DNA of 64,000 bases from Cellvibrionaceae bacterium 1162T.S.0a.05 (GCA_000964245.1 LANB01000001.1:413501-477500), one strand, 5' to 3'. Shown: positions 27,378-36,670, numbered from the stretch's first letter. Numbers and translations: made by a program. The notes: generated from the sequence alone by a model not told the origin.

Positions 27378-27971
27378 ATGCTTCTACGTTCTGGCCCTAC
27401 CTTTGAATTGGCGCTTGCAGACTACTTTCGTGAGCGACTGACTGAATATGGGAGCACCCTAAACCCCGCTCCCCAGGAAGATACCCTGTGGTATCTCGGC
27501 GACTTGCTCGCGCGTTTTGGTCATAGTGATCAAGTATTTTGCTATGAAGACGGCGCCCTGACCCTTCGACCTCTTGCCTTACTCTACAAAGACGCGCGAG
27601 AAACCGCGCAAAAACGTGAACGCTGCTTGCTATTGCGGCAACTTGGTGACCTTGCCCTTTTCATCGGGGCGTTATTTCCTGAAAATTACGCCCGCAAGGG
27701 CATTAAAAAAGATTACTTTGTCGGGATGGGCGGCGGCGCTTATGACTATTTGGCTGAGAACTCGCGGACGCATGGTCATGTGTTCTCTGAGCTCTCTGCC
27801 ATGTTTGCACGATTGCTGGACCTGGTTGCCAAGGTTTGCAGCAAAAAAAATCACTTCAGCGCAGGCGACATTCTCGGCCTCTACCAGCGCTACCAAGCCA
27901 CAGGCGACCCCTACGCTGCGCAACAACTCCAAATGCTCGGCATTGCCTTACCCGGCAAGCATATGCACTAA
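27378..27971 (+). CDS. Conserved-looking hypothetical protein
   Basis: 198 residues from the ATG at 27378, which has a near-perfect AAGGAGGA ribosome site; an in-frame start 18 codons upstream lacks one. I do not recognise the family. The protein is mostly alpha-helical and soluble with no signal peptide. Notable patches: TLWYLGDLLARFG, RCLLLRQLGDLALFIGALFP, and KKDYFVGMGGGAYDYLAEN with a Gly-rich turn. The repeated RQLGD/LGDLL pattern suggests a helical bundle. It sits between a TonB-dependent receptor and a Gfo/Idh/MocA oxidoreductase, about 110 bp before the latter. Confidence 0.72.
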   Translation: MLLRSGPTFELALADYFRERLTEYGSTLNPAPQEDTLWYLGDLLARFGHSDQVFCYEDGALTLRPLALLYKDARETAQKRERCLLLRQLGDLALFIGALFPENYARKGIKKDYFVGMGGGAYDYLAENSRTHGHVFSELSAMFARLLDLVAKVCSKKNHFSAGDILGLYQRYQATGDPYAAQQLQMLGIALPGKHMH

Positions 27972-28080
27972 ACTCTCTGCATTCATTATGGACAGACAAG
28001 GTGACCTTCACCTTGTCTTCGACATTTATATGGAATGATTTGCTGTTACACAACCTGACGATTCTCGCTGGAGAAAAATA

Positions 28081-29190
28081 ATGGATAAAAAGCGCCGCGC
28101 ACTTCTCAATGGTCTCGGCTTGTCACTCGCAAGCCTCCCCTTTACCTCATCCCTCTCCCTTGCAGAACACCACGCAAAATACAAGGGAAAAAAATTGGGC
28201 ATAGCCCTGGTTGGGCTTGGGCGCTATGCTAATCGTATTGCCGATGGCTTGGTCAACTCACAATTCTGGAACTTAAACGGCATTGTTACGGGTAGTCCGG
28301 AGAAAATTCCCGCCTGGAAGGAAAAATGGAAACTCAAAGACAGCAATATCTTTAATTACGATAATTACGACCAACTTATTAACGCAAAAGATATTGATGT
28401 TGTTTATATATGTTTGCCCAATAGTATGCACGCAGACTTTACTATTCGTGCAGCCAAAGCGGGTAAGCACGTTATCTGCGAGAAACCCATGGCGGTTAGC
28501 GTCAAGGAAGCGGAAGATATGATTGCCGCCTGCGACAGGGCAGGCGTTAAACTCGCAATTGGTTACCGATTACATTTCAATCCTTACCATCAAAAAATTA
28601 TTGAATGGAGCCAACAAAAAACCTTTGGCAATATTGGATATGTCGATGGTGTGTTTTCCATTAATGTTGGCCCAGCCGGGCAATGGCGCCTCGATAAAAA
28701 ATTAGCGGGCGGTGGTTCGCTCATGGACGTGGGTATTTACTGCGTCCAGGCCGCTCGCTATGCAACTCAGGAAGAACCGCTTTCAGTCACTGCGCAATTT
28801 GGCCCTATTACTGACAGAGAGAAGTTCAAGGAAGTAGAAAATGGTATTTCCTGGCAATTAAAGTTTCCGAGTGGAGCCTATTCCACTGGATATTCGGCCT
28901 ATCAAAACTATATTGATACTCTTACTGTTGGCACGGAACAGAAGACCTTTAGCCTATCACCCGCCTATTCCTATGGCCCGCTGAAGAGCAGTGTTTTTGG
29001 TGGGGATAATTCGGGCTTTAGTTTTCCCTTTAAGCATCATCAACAAACACAAATGGAGGCGATGGGCCCACTGTTCTTGAGTAAAGACCCTTTACCTGAC
29101 CATATTTCCGGCCTTGAGGGTTTAAAAGATATGAAAATATTAATGGCAATTTACAAAGCAGCGAGAAATGGCAAGCCGGTTAAAATTTAA
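28081..29190 (+). CDS. Gfo/Idh/MocA family oxidoreductase, probably exported
   Basis: 369 residues, with GGAG before the ATG. The N-terminus MDKKRRALLNGLGLSLASLP resembles a twin-arginine signal, as in periplasmic glucose-fructose oxidoreductase. A Rossmann fold (GIALVGLGRYANRI), the hallmark EKP motif (GKHVICEKPMAVS) and the C-terminal sugar-binding domain with GGGSLMDVGIYCVQAARY follow. It should oxidise or interconvert a sugar with tightly bound NADP. Its stop codon interlocks with that of the convergent ABC transporter gene at 29187-29190. Confidence 0.9.
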   Translation: MDKKRRALLNGLGLSLASLPFTSSLSLAEHHAKYKGKKLGIALVGLGRYANRIADGLVNSQFWNLNGIVTGSPEKIPAWKEKWKLKDSNIFNYDNYDQLINAKDIDVVYICLPNSMHADFTIRAAKAGKHVICEKPMAVSVKEAEDMIAACDRAGVKLAIGYRLHFNPYHQKIIEWSQQKTFGNIGYVDGVFSINVGPAGQWRLDKKLAGGGSLMDVGIYCVQAARYATQEEPLSVTAQFGPITDREKFKEVENGISWQLKFPSGAYSTGYSAYQNYIDTLTVGTEQKTFSLSPAYSYGPLKSSVFGGDNSGFSFPFKHHQQTQMEAMGPLFLSKDPLPDHISGLEGLKDMKILMAIYKAARNGKPVKI

Positions 29191-30854
29191 GCGCTCTTAC
29201 GGCTTTTCCCAGGAACTTCGTTGACTAAACTCAACTCGCCGTATTCTAATTTGTAAAGTTCGTCTGCGCAGTGAAAATAGCGATCATCGTGACTTATTAC
29301 CACGCAGCATTTGCCCGCTGCACGCAACTCTGGCAATAGTTTCATATAAAAATATTCGCGAAAAAAGGGATCTTGATCTGCTGCCCATTCATCGAACAAA
29401 AGAATGGGCCTTTCGGACATTAAAGCATAGAGCAGGGCCAGCCTTTTTTTCTGGCCTTGCGAAAGTGCTTGAACATCTGTTTCACCCTGGCTGAAATCAA
29501 TTTTGTGGTCCAAGGCCAATTGCCGGCAAAAATTCATCAACATCTGCTCTTTTCCAAGATGCATATGCATGCTGGATGTTTCCTTGAATAGCTGAAAATC
29601 AGGAAAAATTGCGTAAAAATAGGATCGTATGCTTGCTAATTGACTTTGATTGAGCTCCTTTCCATTGAGTTCAATCGAGCCTGATTGGGCAACATACAGG
29701 GCACACAAGAGTTTAGCGAGCGTGGATTTACCCGCACCATTGCCGCCAGTAATAAATAATATTCTCCCAGGACCAAGAGTAAGATCAACAGGCCCTAACT
29801 GAAAGCTTTTTTCACCGTCCGCTTTTGGATCAGAATAATAATAACTCACTCCCTTATAGCGCAGCTGCTTGAAACCCAAGCTGGCAGACTCTTCTTCAAA
29901 TGCGCTCCCCTCTTTCACGTCAAGCTCGCTTACAAGACCATCGCTCAATTGATTGACGCGACTAATTGCGACATTACCTTTAGCGATAACTGGAACGGCC
30001 TGGAACAACTCATTCAGTGGCCCCTGAAGATAAAGTAAGGTAATAGTTATACCTATGGCTGCGGTGAGGTCAATTCGACTTATCGAATATGGTACAAATA
30101 TCACGTAGGCGATAACCAGAAAAAATACCGCAAGATTCAAGTTATAATACGCTGCATGCCGCTTGCCGATTGTTAGCCCCAGACTTTCAGCTTTTTTACA
30201 CACCGGAATAAAGACCTGAGAAACAAAATACTGACTGAATTTGTTATCCAACTTTAATTCCTTGATACCGTGAAATATTCCTTGATAACAATAGTGTAGT
30301 TGGTCTGAATTAGAACGCAGCCTTGAAAAATACCGCACGAGGACTTTGGATGACCAGTGTGAAATAAACGCAAGCACTGCAACAAAAAAAATCAATATAA
30401 AAATAAATTGCCATGCGAGATAAGACATATAAGCCAAACCCGCTAGTAAACAGCCGACACAAATAATCGCATTCGGGATCATACTAATTGCTGAATTAAT
30501 TGAGCTTATATCCCCGGTCACCGTCGCATATAAACGATTACCTCCCAGAGACTCTAATTTCTTTAGCCCGGTTCTAATAACCCGATTTATCACCATTATT
30601 GTCATATTTCGAGTAACCTGCACCCCCAGGCGAGTGACAACAACATGGGCCCAATACGCACTAATACTCGACACCCCAATCAGAACCACAAACAAGAGCA
30701 ACTGCATACTATCTGCTGCATCCAGCTTTCTCGAAAGAAAACTGGTAATCATATGAATCAAGGCTATAGATGTCAGCGCACTCAAACACGCACTAACTAG
30801 CGCAAGCCCCATGGTTAAACGGGAGCGTTTAATTAGTACCTTTATCATATTCAT
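29187..30854 (-). CDS. Cyclic-peptide-type ABC exporter (SyrD/PvdE-like), last gene of TOMM cluster
   Basis: 555 residues, a fused membrane plus ATPase half-transporter. Six helices lie in the first ~300 residues. The nucleotide-binding domain has Walker A GGNGAGKS, signature LSQGQ and Walker B ILLFDEWAADQDP. The FDEWAADQDP form is characteristic of exporters such as PvdE and SyrD that move peptide natural products across the inner membrane. It dimerises to function (family knowledge). As last gene of the operon it is the likely exporter of the modified peptide. It has no N-terminal C39 peptidase domain, so leader removal needs another enzyme. Confidence 0.92.
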   Translation of the reverse strand: MNMIKVLIKRSRLTMGLALVSACLSALTSIALIHMITSFLSRKLDAADSMQLLLFVVLIGVSSISAYWAHVVVTRLGVQVTRNMTIMVINRVIRTGLKKLESLGGNRLYATVTGDISSINSAISMIPNAIICVGCLLAGLAYMSYLAWQFIFILIFFVAVLAFISHWSSKVLVRYFSRLRSNSDQLHYCYQGIFHGIKELKLDNKFSQYFVSQVFIPVCKKAESLGLTIGKRHAAYYNLNLAVFFLVIAYVIFVPYSISRIDLTAAIGITITLLYLQGPLNELFQAVPVIAKGNVAISRVNQLSDGLVSELDVKEGSAFEEESASLGFKQLRYKGVSYYYSDPKADGEKSFQLGPVDLTLGPGRILFITGGNGAGKSTLAKLLCALYVAQSGSIELNGKELNQSQLASIRSYFYAIFPDFQLFKETSSMHMHLGKEQMLMNFCRQLALDHKIDFSQGETDVQALSQGQKKRLALLYALMSERPILLFDEWAADQDPFFREYFYMKLLPELRAAGKCCVVISHDDRYFHCADELYKLEYGELSLVNEVPGKSRKSA

Positions 30855-30914
30855 TGCTCAAGACTCTTTTTTCTCATTCGCAATAAAACCTCAAACTAGC
30901 GTGAGGCATTCGTA

Positions 30915-32117
30915 TTAACTCGATTTCTCGGGCATCATTCGTATGGGTAATTTCGGCATTTTTTTCTTTGCACTAATACTTTTCAGCGTCTGCTCTATCA
31001 CATCGCAAACACGAATATCCGCATTACAGTTCGACTCCTTGAAGAGCTGCGCAAGATTTCGAGCCCGGGACAATAATAAGCGGTTAGTTATAAACCTATC
31101 TAATGCTTCACTGATCTGCATAAGACTAAACCGTGCATTTTCAATTTTCATCGCGACGCCCAGGCGTTTTGCTCGAAAACAAACTCCGGCTTGGTCAACA
31201 CCTGCTTCCCACAACAACATCGGTAAGCCATACATCAGACATTTATTGACGGTTCCATGTCCCGCAGGCCCCAGATAATACTGACAGTGAGGCATTACCT
31301 GTGAGTGCGGCAAGGGCGGCTCAATGAATACTTCACCCGCACGCGCTAGCTGCCGGTATTTTTGCGCGTGTGGGTGTGTTATCAACAAACGCAAAGGTTT
31401 TCCGGAAATTGACTTGATTAAATTCTGTAGCTGCCAACTATCATCTTCGCCTTCTGCCGTACTCGGGCTATAAAGCACCCAGGGAGCCCCTTGAGTGTGA
31501 AGATAATCCGGGACGGTACAATTTTTTTCCCAATACAAAAAACCACTTATGTGATGGCGACGAGGCAATACGCTTGGCTGCAAATCAAAATACGGATTAG
31601 TCGTGTGGATTACCAGGTCGGCGGCGGCGAGCCGATCTGGATAGTAAGCCGCGATTGCCGGAGCTGCATATCGATTGAAATCCTCAGTGATCGTGCGCTT
31701 GGCTCCGGCCCCAAAGTAAAATGCAGGATTGATAAAACACCAGGGAATAGAAAAACAGGCAGCCATTCGTTCAGCAAGCGCAACGCATGAGAAACAAGTG
31801 ATCAACATATTCGGCTGGAAATCCTCGATAAGCCTCTTCACTTTCACGCTCACGGAATCTGCCCAATTTTCCAGGAAGTCGGGCCGCAGGTGTAATGTCT
31901 TGTCCTTTCTGCACTGATGACGCCATCTTTCATAAAAACGAGAAAAGTAACAGGCCGGTTCTACCTTTTCGTTTTCATCAAATTGACAAATATCGACAAG
32001 AGTTTCTTCGGCATAAAACAACACGCGATGGCCACGCTCCACTAATGCCTTTGCAATTGCGACCACCGGCGGCCACGTACCGCCTGAGTCCTGAGTACAC
32101 ATCACCAAGAATCGCAT
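30915..32117 (-). CDS. GT1-type (UGT/MGT-like) glycosyltransferase in TOMM cluster
   Basis: About 400 residues from the ATG at 32117, 7 bp after the preceding stop; the frame extends into the upstream gene, but that part is not family-like. The N-terminal half begins MRFLVMCTQDSGGTWPPVVAIAKAL, an acceptor-binding GT-B opening. The C-terminal donor site is seen as YYLGPAGHGTVNKCLMYGLP followed by EAGVDQAG, the equivalent of the HGG-T-E-A-GvP...dQ motif of GT1 natural-product glycosyltransferases (vancomycin GtfB type). It probably adds a sugar to the peptide or a small molecule; acceptor and donor are unknown. Confidence 0.88.
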   Translation of the reverse strand: MRFLVMCTQDSGGTWPPVVAIAKALVERGHRVLFYAEETLVDICQFDENEKVEPACYFSRFYERWRHQCRKDKTLHLRPDFLENWADSVSVKVKRLIEDFQPNMLITCFSCVALAERMAACFSIPWCFINPAFYFGAGAKRTITEDFNRYAAPAIAAYYPDRLAAADLVIHTTNPYFDLQPSVLPRRHHISGFLYWEKNCTVPDYLHTQGAPWVLYSPSTAEGEDDSWQLQNLIKSISGKPLRLLITHPHAQKYRQLARAGEVFIEPPLPHSQVMPHCQYYLGPAGHGTVNKCLMYGLPMLLWEAGVDQAGVCFRAKRLGVAMKIENARFSLMQISEALDRFITNRLLLSRARNLAQLFKESNCNADIRVCDVIEQTLKSISAKKKMPKLPIRMMPEKSS

Positions 32118-32124
32118 TGTCGTC

Positions 32125-33501
32125 TTACACGGCCGTCTCTTTCTGCAACAGACGCTTTTGCTCAATCACTATGCCATAGGGAGTATTTAGCAATCGTTCC
32201 ATTTTTTCATTCATTTGCTGCCGCCAAACTTTTTTGTCTCGAGTTTGTCGCGCTTTGTGTAAATCCGATATTGCAGATTCAAAAAGAACACGCGGGCAGT
32301 CTGGATCGAGCCGTTCCGCTTCGGCAATATACTGGTAATAGCGCTCTGAGTGCTCCGATAGTTTTTCCAGTGAATGTGTTGTTTGCAAGCGAAGCGATTC
32401 AACTTGTGCCTGAATGAGAAAGTAATCCGCCTGACAGCAGGGCTCCCCCTTTATACATTGCGCAAGGTAAGAAATATTCGCCAAGTCAGCCATAATTGAT
32501 ACCTTTTTTCTGGAAAGTGAAATTTGTAGATACCGCAACCACATAAGGCACCATGCGACTTTTTCTTCAATCGACAAGCTGTCAGTTGGGACTTTATAAA
32601 ATACCGCCCTGATTTTTTCAAAACTCTCTGACAGTTGTTTACTGATCATTGATTTAATAATCTCGTTTTCGATCAAATTGGGATCAGGTACCAATTCTGC
32701 ATCGTGATACCAAACATCCCTCGAATCCAGGAATTCACTCAACGCATCGAATTGCTGCAAGCCACTTGAGCACCGCCGAAGTTCGGCCAGAGCAGAAAAA
32801 AGTAATTCTTCTGCCAAACCAGCGGAAACTTTCGTGATAGCATGGTAAGCCTCAATATATTCGGCACTGTATTTTTCTGTGTCAGATAAAAACACTCCTG
32901 CTTGCGCCTGACTGCATATAGCAAATCGGTAATCAGAAAGTTTTTCCTCTGCCGGTATTCGCGATTTCTTATATTCAAAGTCATCCAGGCTACCGTTTAA
33001 TTGTTCCTCCATGTACATGGCCAGGCCTTCATCCAAAAAACGGTTACCCGTTTCACAAAGTGCATGGGTAAGCTCATGGGTTAAGGCATTTTCAATTTTA
33101 CTCGTCGCACTAATATAGACATGACGCAAACCCTTAATTTCTGCGCTGCAAAAATCTATCTGCCCTACGCCCAATTCCACTACCATAAGGTTTTCAGTGT
33201 TGGCATAGGCGTTTTTGAAATACGGGTGAACGGTTATTTTTTTCAGCAAGTTCAATACAACTCGAATTGGTGAAGGCGGGCCATTATTAGCATCTAATAC
33301 GGCTTTATTCATAACAACCACACACCTGTTATCGAAAGACTCCAGCAAATAGTTCCCACTCGCTACTGCCCGTAACAAAATGGAAAGCGATGCATTCGAA
33401 TTCAAAGATAAATAGAAACTCTCTTCTTCCGAAATTGACGTTGAAACCGCGCGATTCAATTCACTTAAAAAGCGATGTTGAATTTCTGTCAAACCTCTCA
33501 T
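32125..33501 (-). CDS. Gluzincin-like zinc metalloprotease in TOMM cluster (candidate leader peptidase)
   Basis: 458 residues, cytoplasmic by lack of a signal. The zinc site reads NALTHELTHALCETGNRFLD followed by EGLAMYMEE: HExxH plus a glutamate in the DEGLA motif about 20 residues on, as in gluzincins and peptidase MA-like proteins. The C-terminal ~200 residues are helical, with weak TPR character (AERLDPDCPRVLFESAISDL). It overlaps the SagB gene by ATGA, so the two are translationally coupled. Placement within the modification operon makes it the best candidate for removing the precursor leader; this is inference. I do not recognise the exact family. Confidence 0.82.
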   Translation of the reverse strand: MRGLTEIQHRFLSELNRAVSTSISEEESFYLSLNSNASLSILLRAVASGNYLLESFDNRCVVVMNKAVLDANNGPPSPIRVVLNLLKKITVHPYFKNAYANTENLMVVELGVGQIDFCSAEIKGLRHVYISATSKIENALTHELTHALCETGNRFLDEGLAMYMEEQLNGSLDDFEYKKSRIPAEEKLSDYRFAICSQAQAGVFLSDTEKYSAEYIEAYHAITKVSAGLAEELLFSALAELRRCSSGLQQFDALSEFLDSRDVWYHDAELVPDPNLIENEIIKSMISKQLSESFEKIRAVFYKVPTDSLSIEEKVAWCLMWLRYLQISLSRKKVSIMADLANISYLAQCIKGEPCCQADYFLIQAQVESLRLQTTHSLEKLSEHSERYYQYIAEAERLDPDCPRVLFESAISDLHKARQTRDKKVWRQQMNEKMERLLNTPYGIVIEQKRLLQKETAV

Positions 33502-34334
33502 TCACCACGCTCAGTTTTTTCTTTAGGATGACCCAGAAGTACACAATGAACAGCACTCTCAGCGACACCGTCGATGCCTATCAATTCATTCACTTCGTCA
33601 TCATAATAAGACGACCAAGCCAGCGAACCCAAGCCCATCGCAGCCGCTGTTAAACACAGGTTTTGCGCCATGTGCCCTGCTTCCATCAAAGTAAAACGAT
33701 AACCCCGGGATTGATACTTCGCCGTCGAACGCATAAAAACGCCCGCGAAAACAACAATCAGAGCGGTATCAGCCGTACCATCCTTCAACATGAACATGTC
33801 GTGCACATCGTCGATATCTATTTGGTGGCGCACAATTGAGAGGTGCTTCTCTATCGCACTGTAATGCGCACATACAGCAGGTTGAGATGTGACATTTAAC
33901 GGTATTACATAGGTTTCAACCGGGTACAACGCACCAGCCGAAGGATACGAACGCATATGAATGCGGTCTTGTGAAAAAGCCGGGTTGGAAGACAAACGTG
34001 TCGCACCAAAAGATATGTTGAGCAAACTCGACATCTGTGCAAAATCCAGCGGGCTAGTCGAAAAATGTCGGCAACTACGGCGTTTTTGCAGACAATCCAG
34101 CAAGCGACTTTGGCTTAGGTCCGTATCACACTCAAGTTTAACCTCCTGAGCGCTATAAAATTTCTTATAGTTATTCGATACCTCGAGTAGGCGATTTGCT
34201 GCATGCAAATGATCAGCTATCGGCTTACTGTCTCTTACTGCATGGTGGCGATGGTATTTGCAGGCCTCGTTAAAAAATTCAAACTCTGAATTTTGTTGAG
34301 GTCGATCCTGACCCAGTACATTTATTTTTAACAT
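33498..34334 (-). CDS. SagB-type FMN dehydrogenase (TOMM azoline oxidase, B protein)
   Basis: 278 residues of the nitroreductase fold. SagB-family signatures: RRSCRHFS near the FMN phosphate site, MRSYPSAGALYPVETYVIP, and RFTLMEAGHMAQNLCLTAAAMGLGSLAW. Family members oxidise azolines formed by the cyclodehydratase to aromatic thiazoles and oxazoles using FMN (established for McbC, SagB, BcerB). Its presence predicts azoles in the product. GGAG lies about 10 nt before the ATG. It ends in an ATGA overlap with the metalloprotease gene. Confidence 0.93.
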   Translation of the reverse strand: MLKINVLGQDRPQQNSEFEFFNEACKYHRHHAVRDSKPIADHLHAANRLLEVSNNYKKFYSAQEVKLECDTDLSQSRLLDCLQKRRSCRHFSTSPLDFAQMSSLLNISFGATRLSSNPAFSQDRIHMRSYPSAGALYPVETYVIPLNVTSQPAVCAHYSAIEKHLSIVRHQIDIDDVHDMFMLKDGTADTALIVVFAGVFMRSTAKYQSRGYRFTLMEAGHMAQNLCLTAAAMGLGSLAWSSYYDDEVNELIGIDGVAESAVHCVLLGHPKEKTERGE

Positions 34335-34371
34335 TAAGTCGTATCTCCAGGGATTGTGGCTTGTCGCGAAA

Positions 34372-35685
34372 TCAAGGAAAACAATGGGGCAGGCGGTTCA
34401 AAACCCATTCCTTTTTCCCCAGAGACTGGGTAAAAGCGGTGAGCCTACGCAAATCGTCATGCTCACGACCAAATCCTACGTGTAATGGCTGTAAACCAGG
34501 CACAAAAACTTTCGCGATATGAAAACCAAAACTTGCGACGTCGACAGGTGTAATATCTGCTGCATAAGTGGTATATCCCTTTTTTCGTAATCGCCTCAAC
34601 ATCTCCGCGAGCGCAGCGTGCCTGTCTGTCCAATTTTCCAGATGGTTTTCGGGAATCTCATAGGATTCCTCACTAAAATAGCTGTCAAGATTTTGAATAT
34701 GATCATCATTCATGTAATAGGCGACATGCTCATCAAATTCTCTTATTTTTTCTGCTGGCCTTGGTTGAACACCTGTCCGCTTCATGTCACTCATCCAATT
34801 CCAGGTATGAAAGGCCTCTAGAACTGCTTTTTCTATCGCGACCGCCGCACTCAAATGACATGCAGAACCCAAAGCGGTCCCTTCATGAAATCGACTTCTT
34901 ACTAAGCAAACCACAGATGGCACATCAAGATCACTCGTACTCCACCGTAAGTTCACCTCGTAATTGGGGTGTTCGATACACTGCAACACCCCCACTGACA
35001 ACGCTGACTTCAACACATCGTTTAACACAATGCGCTTCAAGGGAAGCGAACTTAGCCACCAACAGGCAAAGCTATCTCGCTCGACAACTTCTCTCAAACC
35101 AGTCTCAAGCGCTTGAACGAGATTAGATCCGCAAGCCAACCCCGTTGAAATCCCCGGCGAAAAACGCTCTCGTTTCGTCAAAGGTTGATAATCATTCCAG
35201 ATGAGTTGTGCCGGGATTTCAGCTTTATTGCCTGTATGGAGATCAAAACCCGTGTACCAACGCATCTTTTCACTCGCGCTAAGCGGGTTCAGACCTCGAA
35301 TTTTTTTCAATGTAATATCTGAATAAAGAATCAATTTTTCCAACGGCAAAGCCTGATTGCGCTTTTCATCCCAGGTTGCCGTTTCCAATTGAAAATACGT
35401 GGAACATTCACAGGCATAACGCTCGACAGCTTCCCCCAGCGTTGACCACAATGCTTCTTCGCGCGTGAGTCCACAACCCGTAGCCAGCGCATCAGGCAAT
35501 TTTCGATCGTGCTCGGATTGTATAGCCTCGTGGTACAAGGGGTTCGAGCAACGCGCATGAAAAATAAATAAGGGCGGCTCATCTAACTGTACCGCTGCTT
35601 CCAGGAGCTGATTGATCAGCCCGTTTCGTTCATCACTCAGACGCGTTACCGTGTGATGCAATTCATTTGATAATGCATGCCACAT
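34372..35685 (-). CDS. YcaO-domain TOMM cyclodehydratase (D protein)
   Basis: 437 residues from the ATG at 35685, with AGG at good spacing and 8 bp after the preceding stop. YcaO motifs: KLPDALATGCGLTREEALWS and LGEAVERYACE near the N-terminus, then GISTGLACGSNLVQALETGL and REVVERDSFACWWL, the ATP/Mg-binding helices, and a C-terminus ending NRLPHCFP. YcaO proteins use ATP to cyclise Cys, Ser and Thr to azolines with the help of the C protein (established). The usual C-terminal PxPxP motif appears as PHCFP, with the central Pro replaced. Confidence 0.94.
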   Translation of the reverse strand: MWHALSNELHHTVTRLSDERNGLINQLLEAAVQLDEPPLFIFHARCSNPLYHEAIQSEHDRKLPDALATGCGLTREEALWSTLGEAVERYACECSTYFQLETATWDEKRNQALPLEKLILYSDITLKKIRGLNPLSASEKMRWYTGFDLHTGNKAEIPAQLIWNDYQPLTKRERFSPGISTGLACGSNLVQALETGLREVVERDSFACWWLSSLPLKRIVLNDVLKSALSVGVLQCIEHPNYEVNLRWSTSDLDVPSVVCLVRSRFHEGTALGSACHLSAAVAIEKAVLEAFHTWNWMSDMKRTGVQPRPAEKIREFDEHVAYYMNDDHIQNLDSYFSEESYEIPENHLENWTDRHAALAEMLRRLRKKGYTTYAADITPVDVASFGFHIAKVFVPGLQPLHVGFGREHDDLRRLTAFTQSLGKKEWVLNRLPHCFP

Positions 35686-35693
35686 GCGTTTAC

Positions 35694-36605
35694 CTACATC
35701 ATGTTTCGAATAGCAGAAAGGGGGCGGTGATTTTGTTTTGCGCAGACTTCGCAACGAGGCGCCTTAATAATAGCTCGCTTTTCAACCGACATATCACTGA
35801 TGTCAATTACCAGGAGCTGATCAATGAGGCTGGCTGCCGTATCAAGTTGTCGCAGCTTTCTAATTTCATTCGCTAATAAACCCACATAAAGCGCTGCGAG
35901 GTCAGATGGGACATCGTGCACAAGTGAACTCAGGTGACGCGAAGCAAGAAACTCCCGCTTGTAATTCGCATTAGCGTAAGAGCGCTGAAAAAGGCAGTGA
36001 TAGCAGGACGTTGCCAATTGAGGAACAACAACAGGGCCAAACACAAACTCTTTGGCTGAAAAATTACAAATCAAGTAAGGGCGTTTGCGTGCATAAGCTT
36101 CACTATTTTGCCGTAAGAGCATATCTGTCGATGCTTGATAATTTAAAAAACAACTCAAGCCCGCTCGCGCTTCATCTTCCTGCTTAAGACCAAGTGTATC
36201 AAGCATCGGCTTAAAGGCTTGCACAAGCGCGTCATTGCCATCAAGAAACACATCACTAATGGATGAAAGGGATTCAAGTGGTGACGCATCGCCAGTCAGC
36301 TTTTTTGCCCTTCTGTTCTTGAAATCCAGTACAGCCTCGTATTGGGTGCAAAACTGGTTGTTCGCTGCGTCCACCAGGACATCATGCTTTTCCAGAAAGC
36401 CTACAAATTCAGCTGCTCGTGTTTCTGAGTGCATATTGCCGCTAAGCTTTTGTAGGATATCCTGCTTTCGCCTCCCCTTCAGGCCTTCCACAACACGCAT
36501 TACGGCAGCACCACCAGCGATAGTAAAAGATTCTTGTGGGGTTTTAATTTGGCAAGCATCATCAAAAAACACTAAACAAACGGCTTTATGTAATTCATAT
36601 TGCAT
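35694..36605 (-). CDS. TOMM leader-binding E1-like protein (C protein with RRE)
   Basis: 303 residues from the ATG at 36605 (GTG at 36614 is also in frame). The first ~85 residues form a winged-helix-like RiPP recognition element (FFDDACQIKTPQ, AAVMRVVEGLKG, EFVGFLEKHDVLVD). The remainder is a degenerate E1/ThiF-type domain with a probable zinc tetrad of two CxxC pairs, CYHC and CEVC, separated by about 90 residues. Such proteins bind the precursor leader and deliver it to YcaO. It is smaller than full-length E1-like partners, as in the 'TOMM precursor leader peptide-binding' group. It is encoded apart from YcaO, whereas many systems fuse C and D. Confidence 0.88.
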   Translation of the reverse strand: MQYELHKAVCLVFFDDACQIKTPQESFTIAGGAAVMRVVEGLKGRRKQDILQKLSGNMHSETRAAEFVGFLEKHDVLVDAANNQFCTQYEAVLDFKNRRAKKLTGDASPLESLSSISDVFLDGNDALVQAFKPMLDTLGLKQEDEARAGLSCFLNYQASTDMLLRQNSEAYARKRPYLICNFSAKEFVFGPVVVPQLATSCYHCLFQRSYANANYKREFLASRHLSSLVHDVPSDLAALYVGLLANEIRKLRQLDTAASLIDQLLVIDISDMSVEKRAIIKAPRCEVCAKQNHRPLSAIRNMM

Positions 36606-36632
36606 AAGTTTCACTTCGTTAAAAATGTAGGA

Positions 36633-36658
36633 ACCACCCCTCTGTCAAGAGGGGTGGT
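36633..36658 (-). terminator. Strong hairpin between precursor gene and modification genes (attenuator/terminator)
   Basis: An 11-bp perfect stem, ACCACCCCTCT paired with AGAGGGGTGGT around loop GTCA. It lies 12 bp past the precursor stop and 28 bp before the C-protein start. Downstream on the minus strand is a weak T tract (CATTTTTAAC). It is best read as a partial terminator or mRNA stabiliser that keeps precursor transcript in excess over enzyme transcript. Confidence 0.82.
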
Positions 36659-36670
36659 CTTTGCGAGGGC

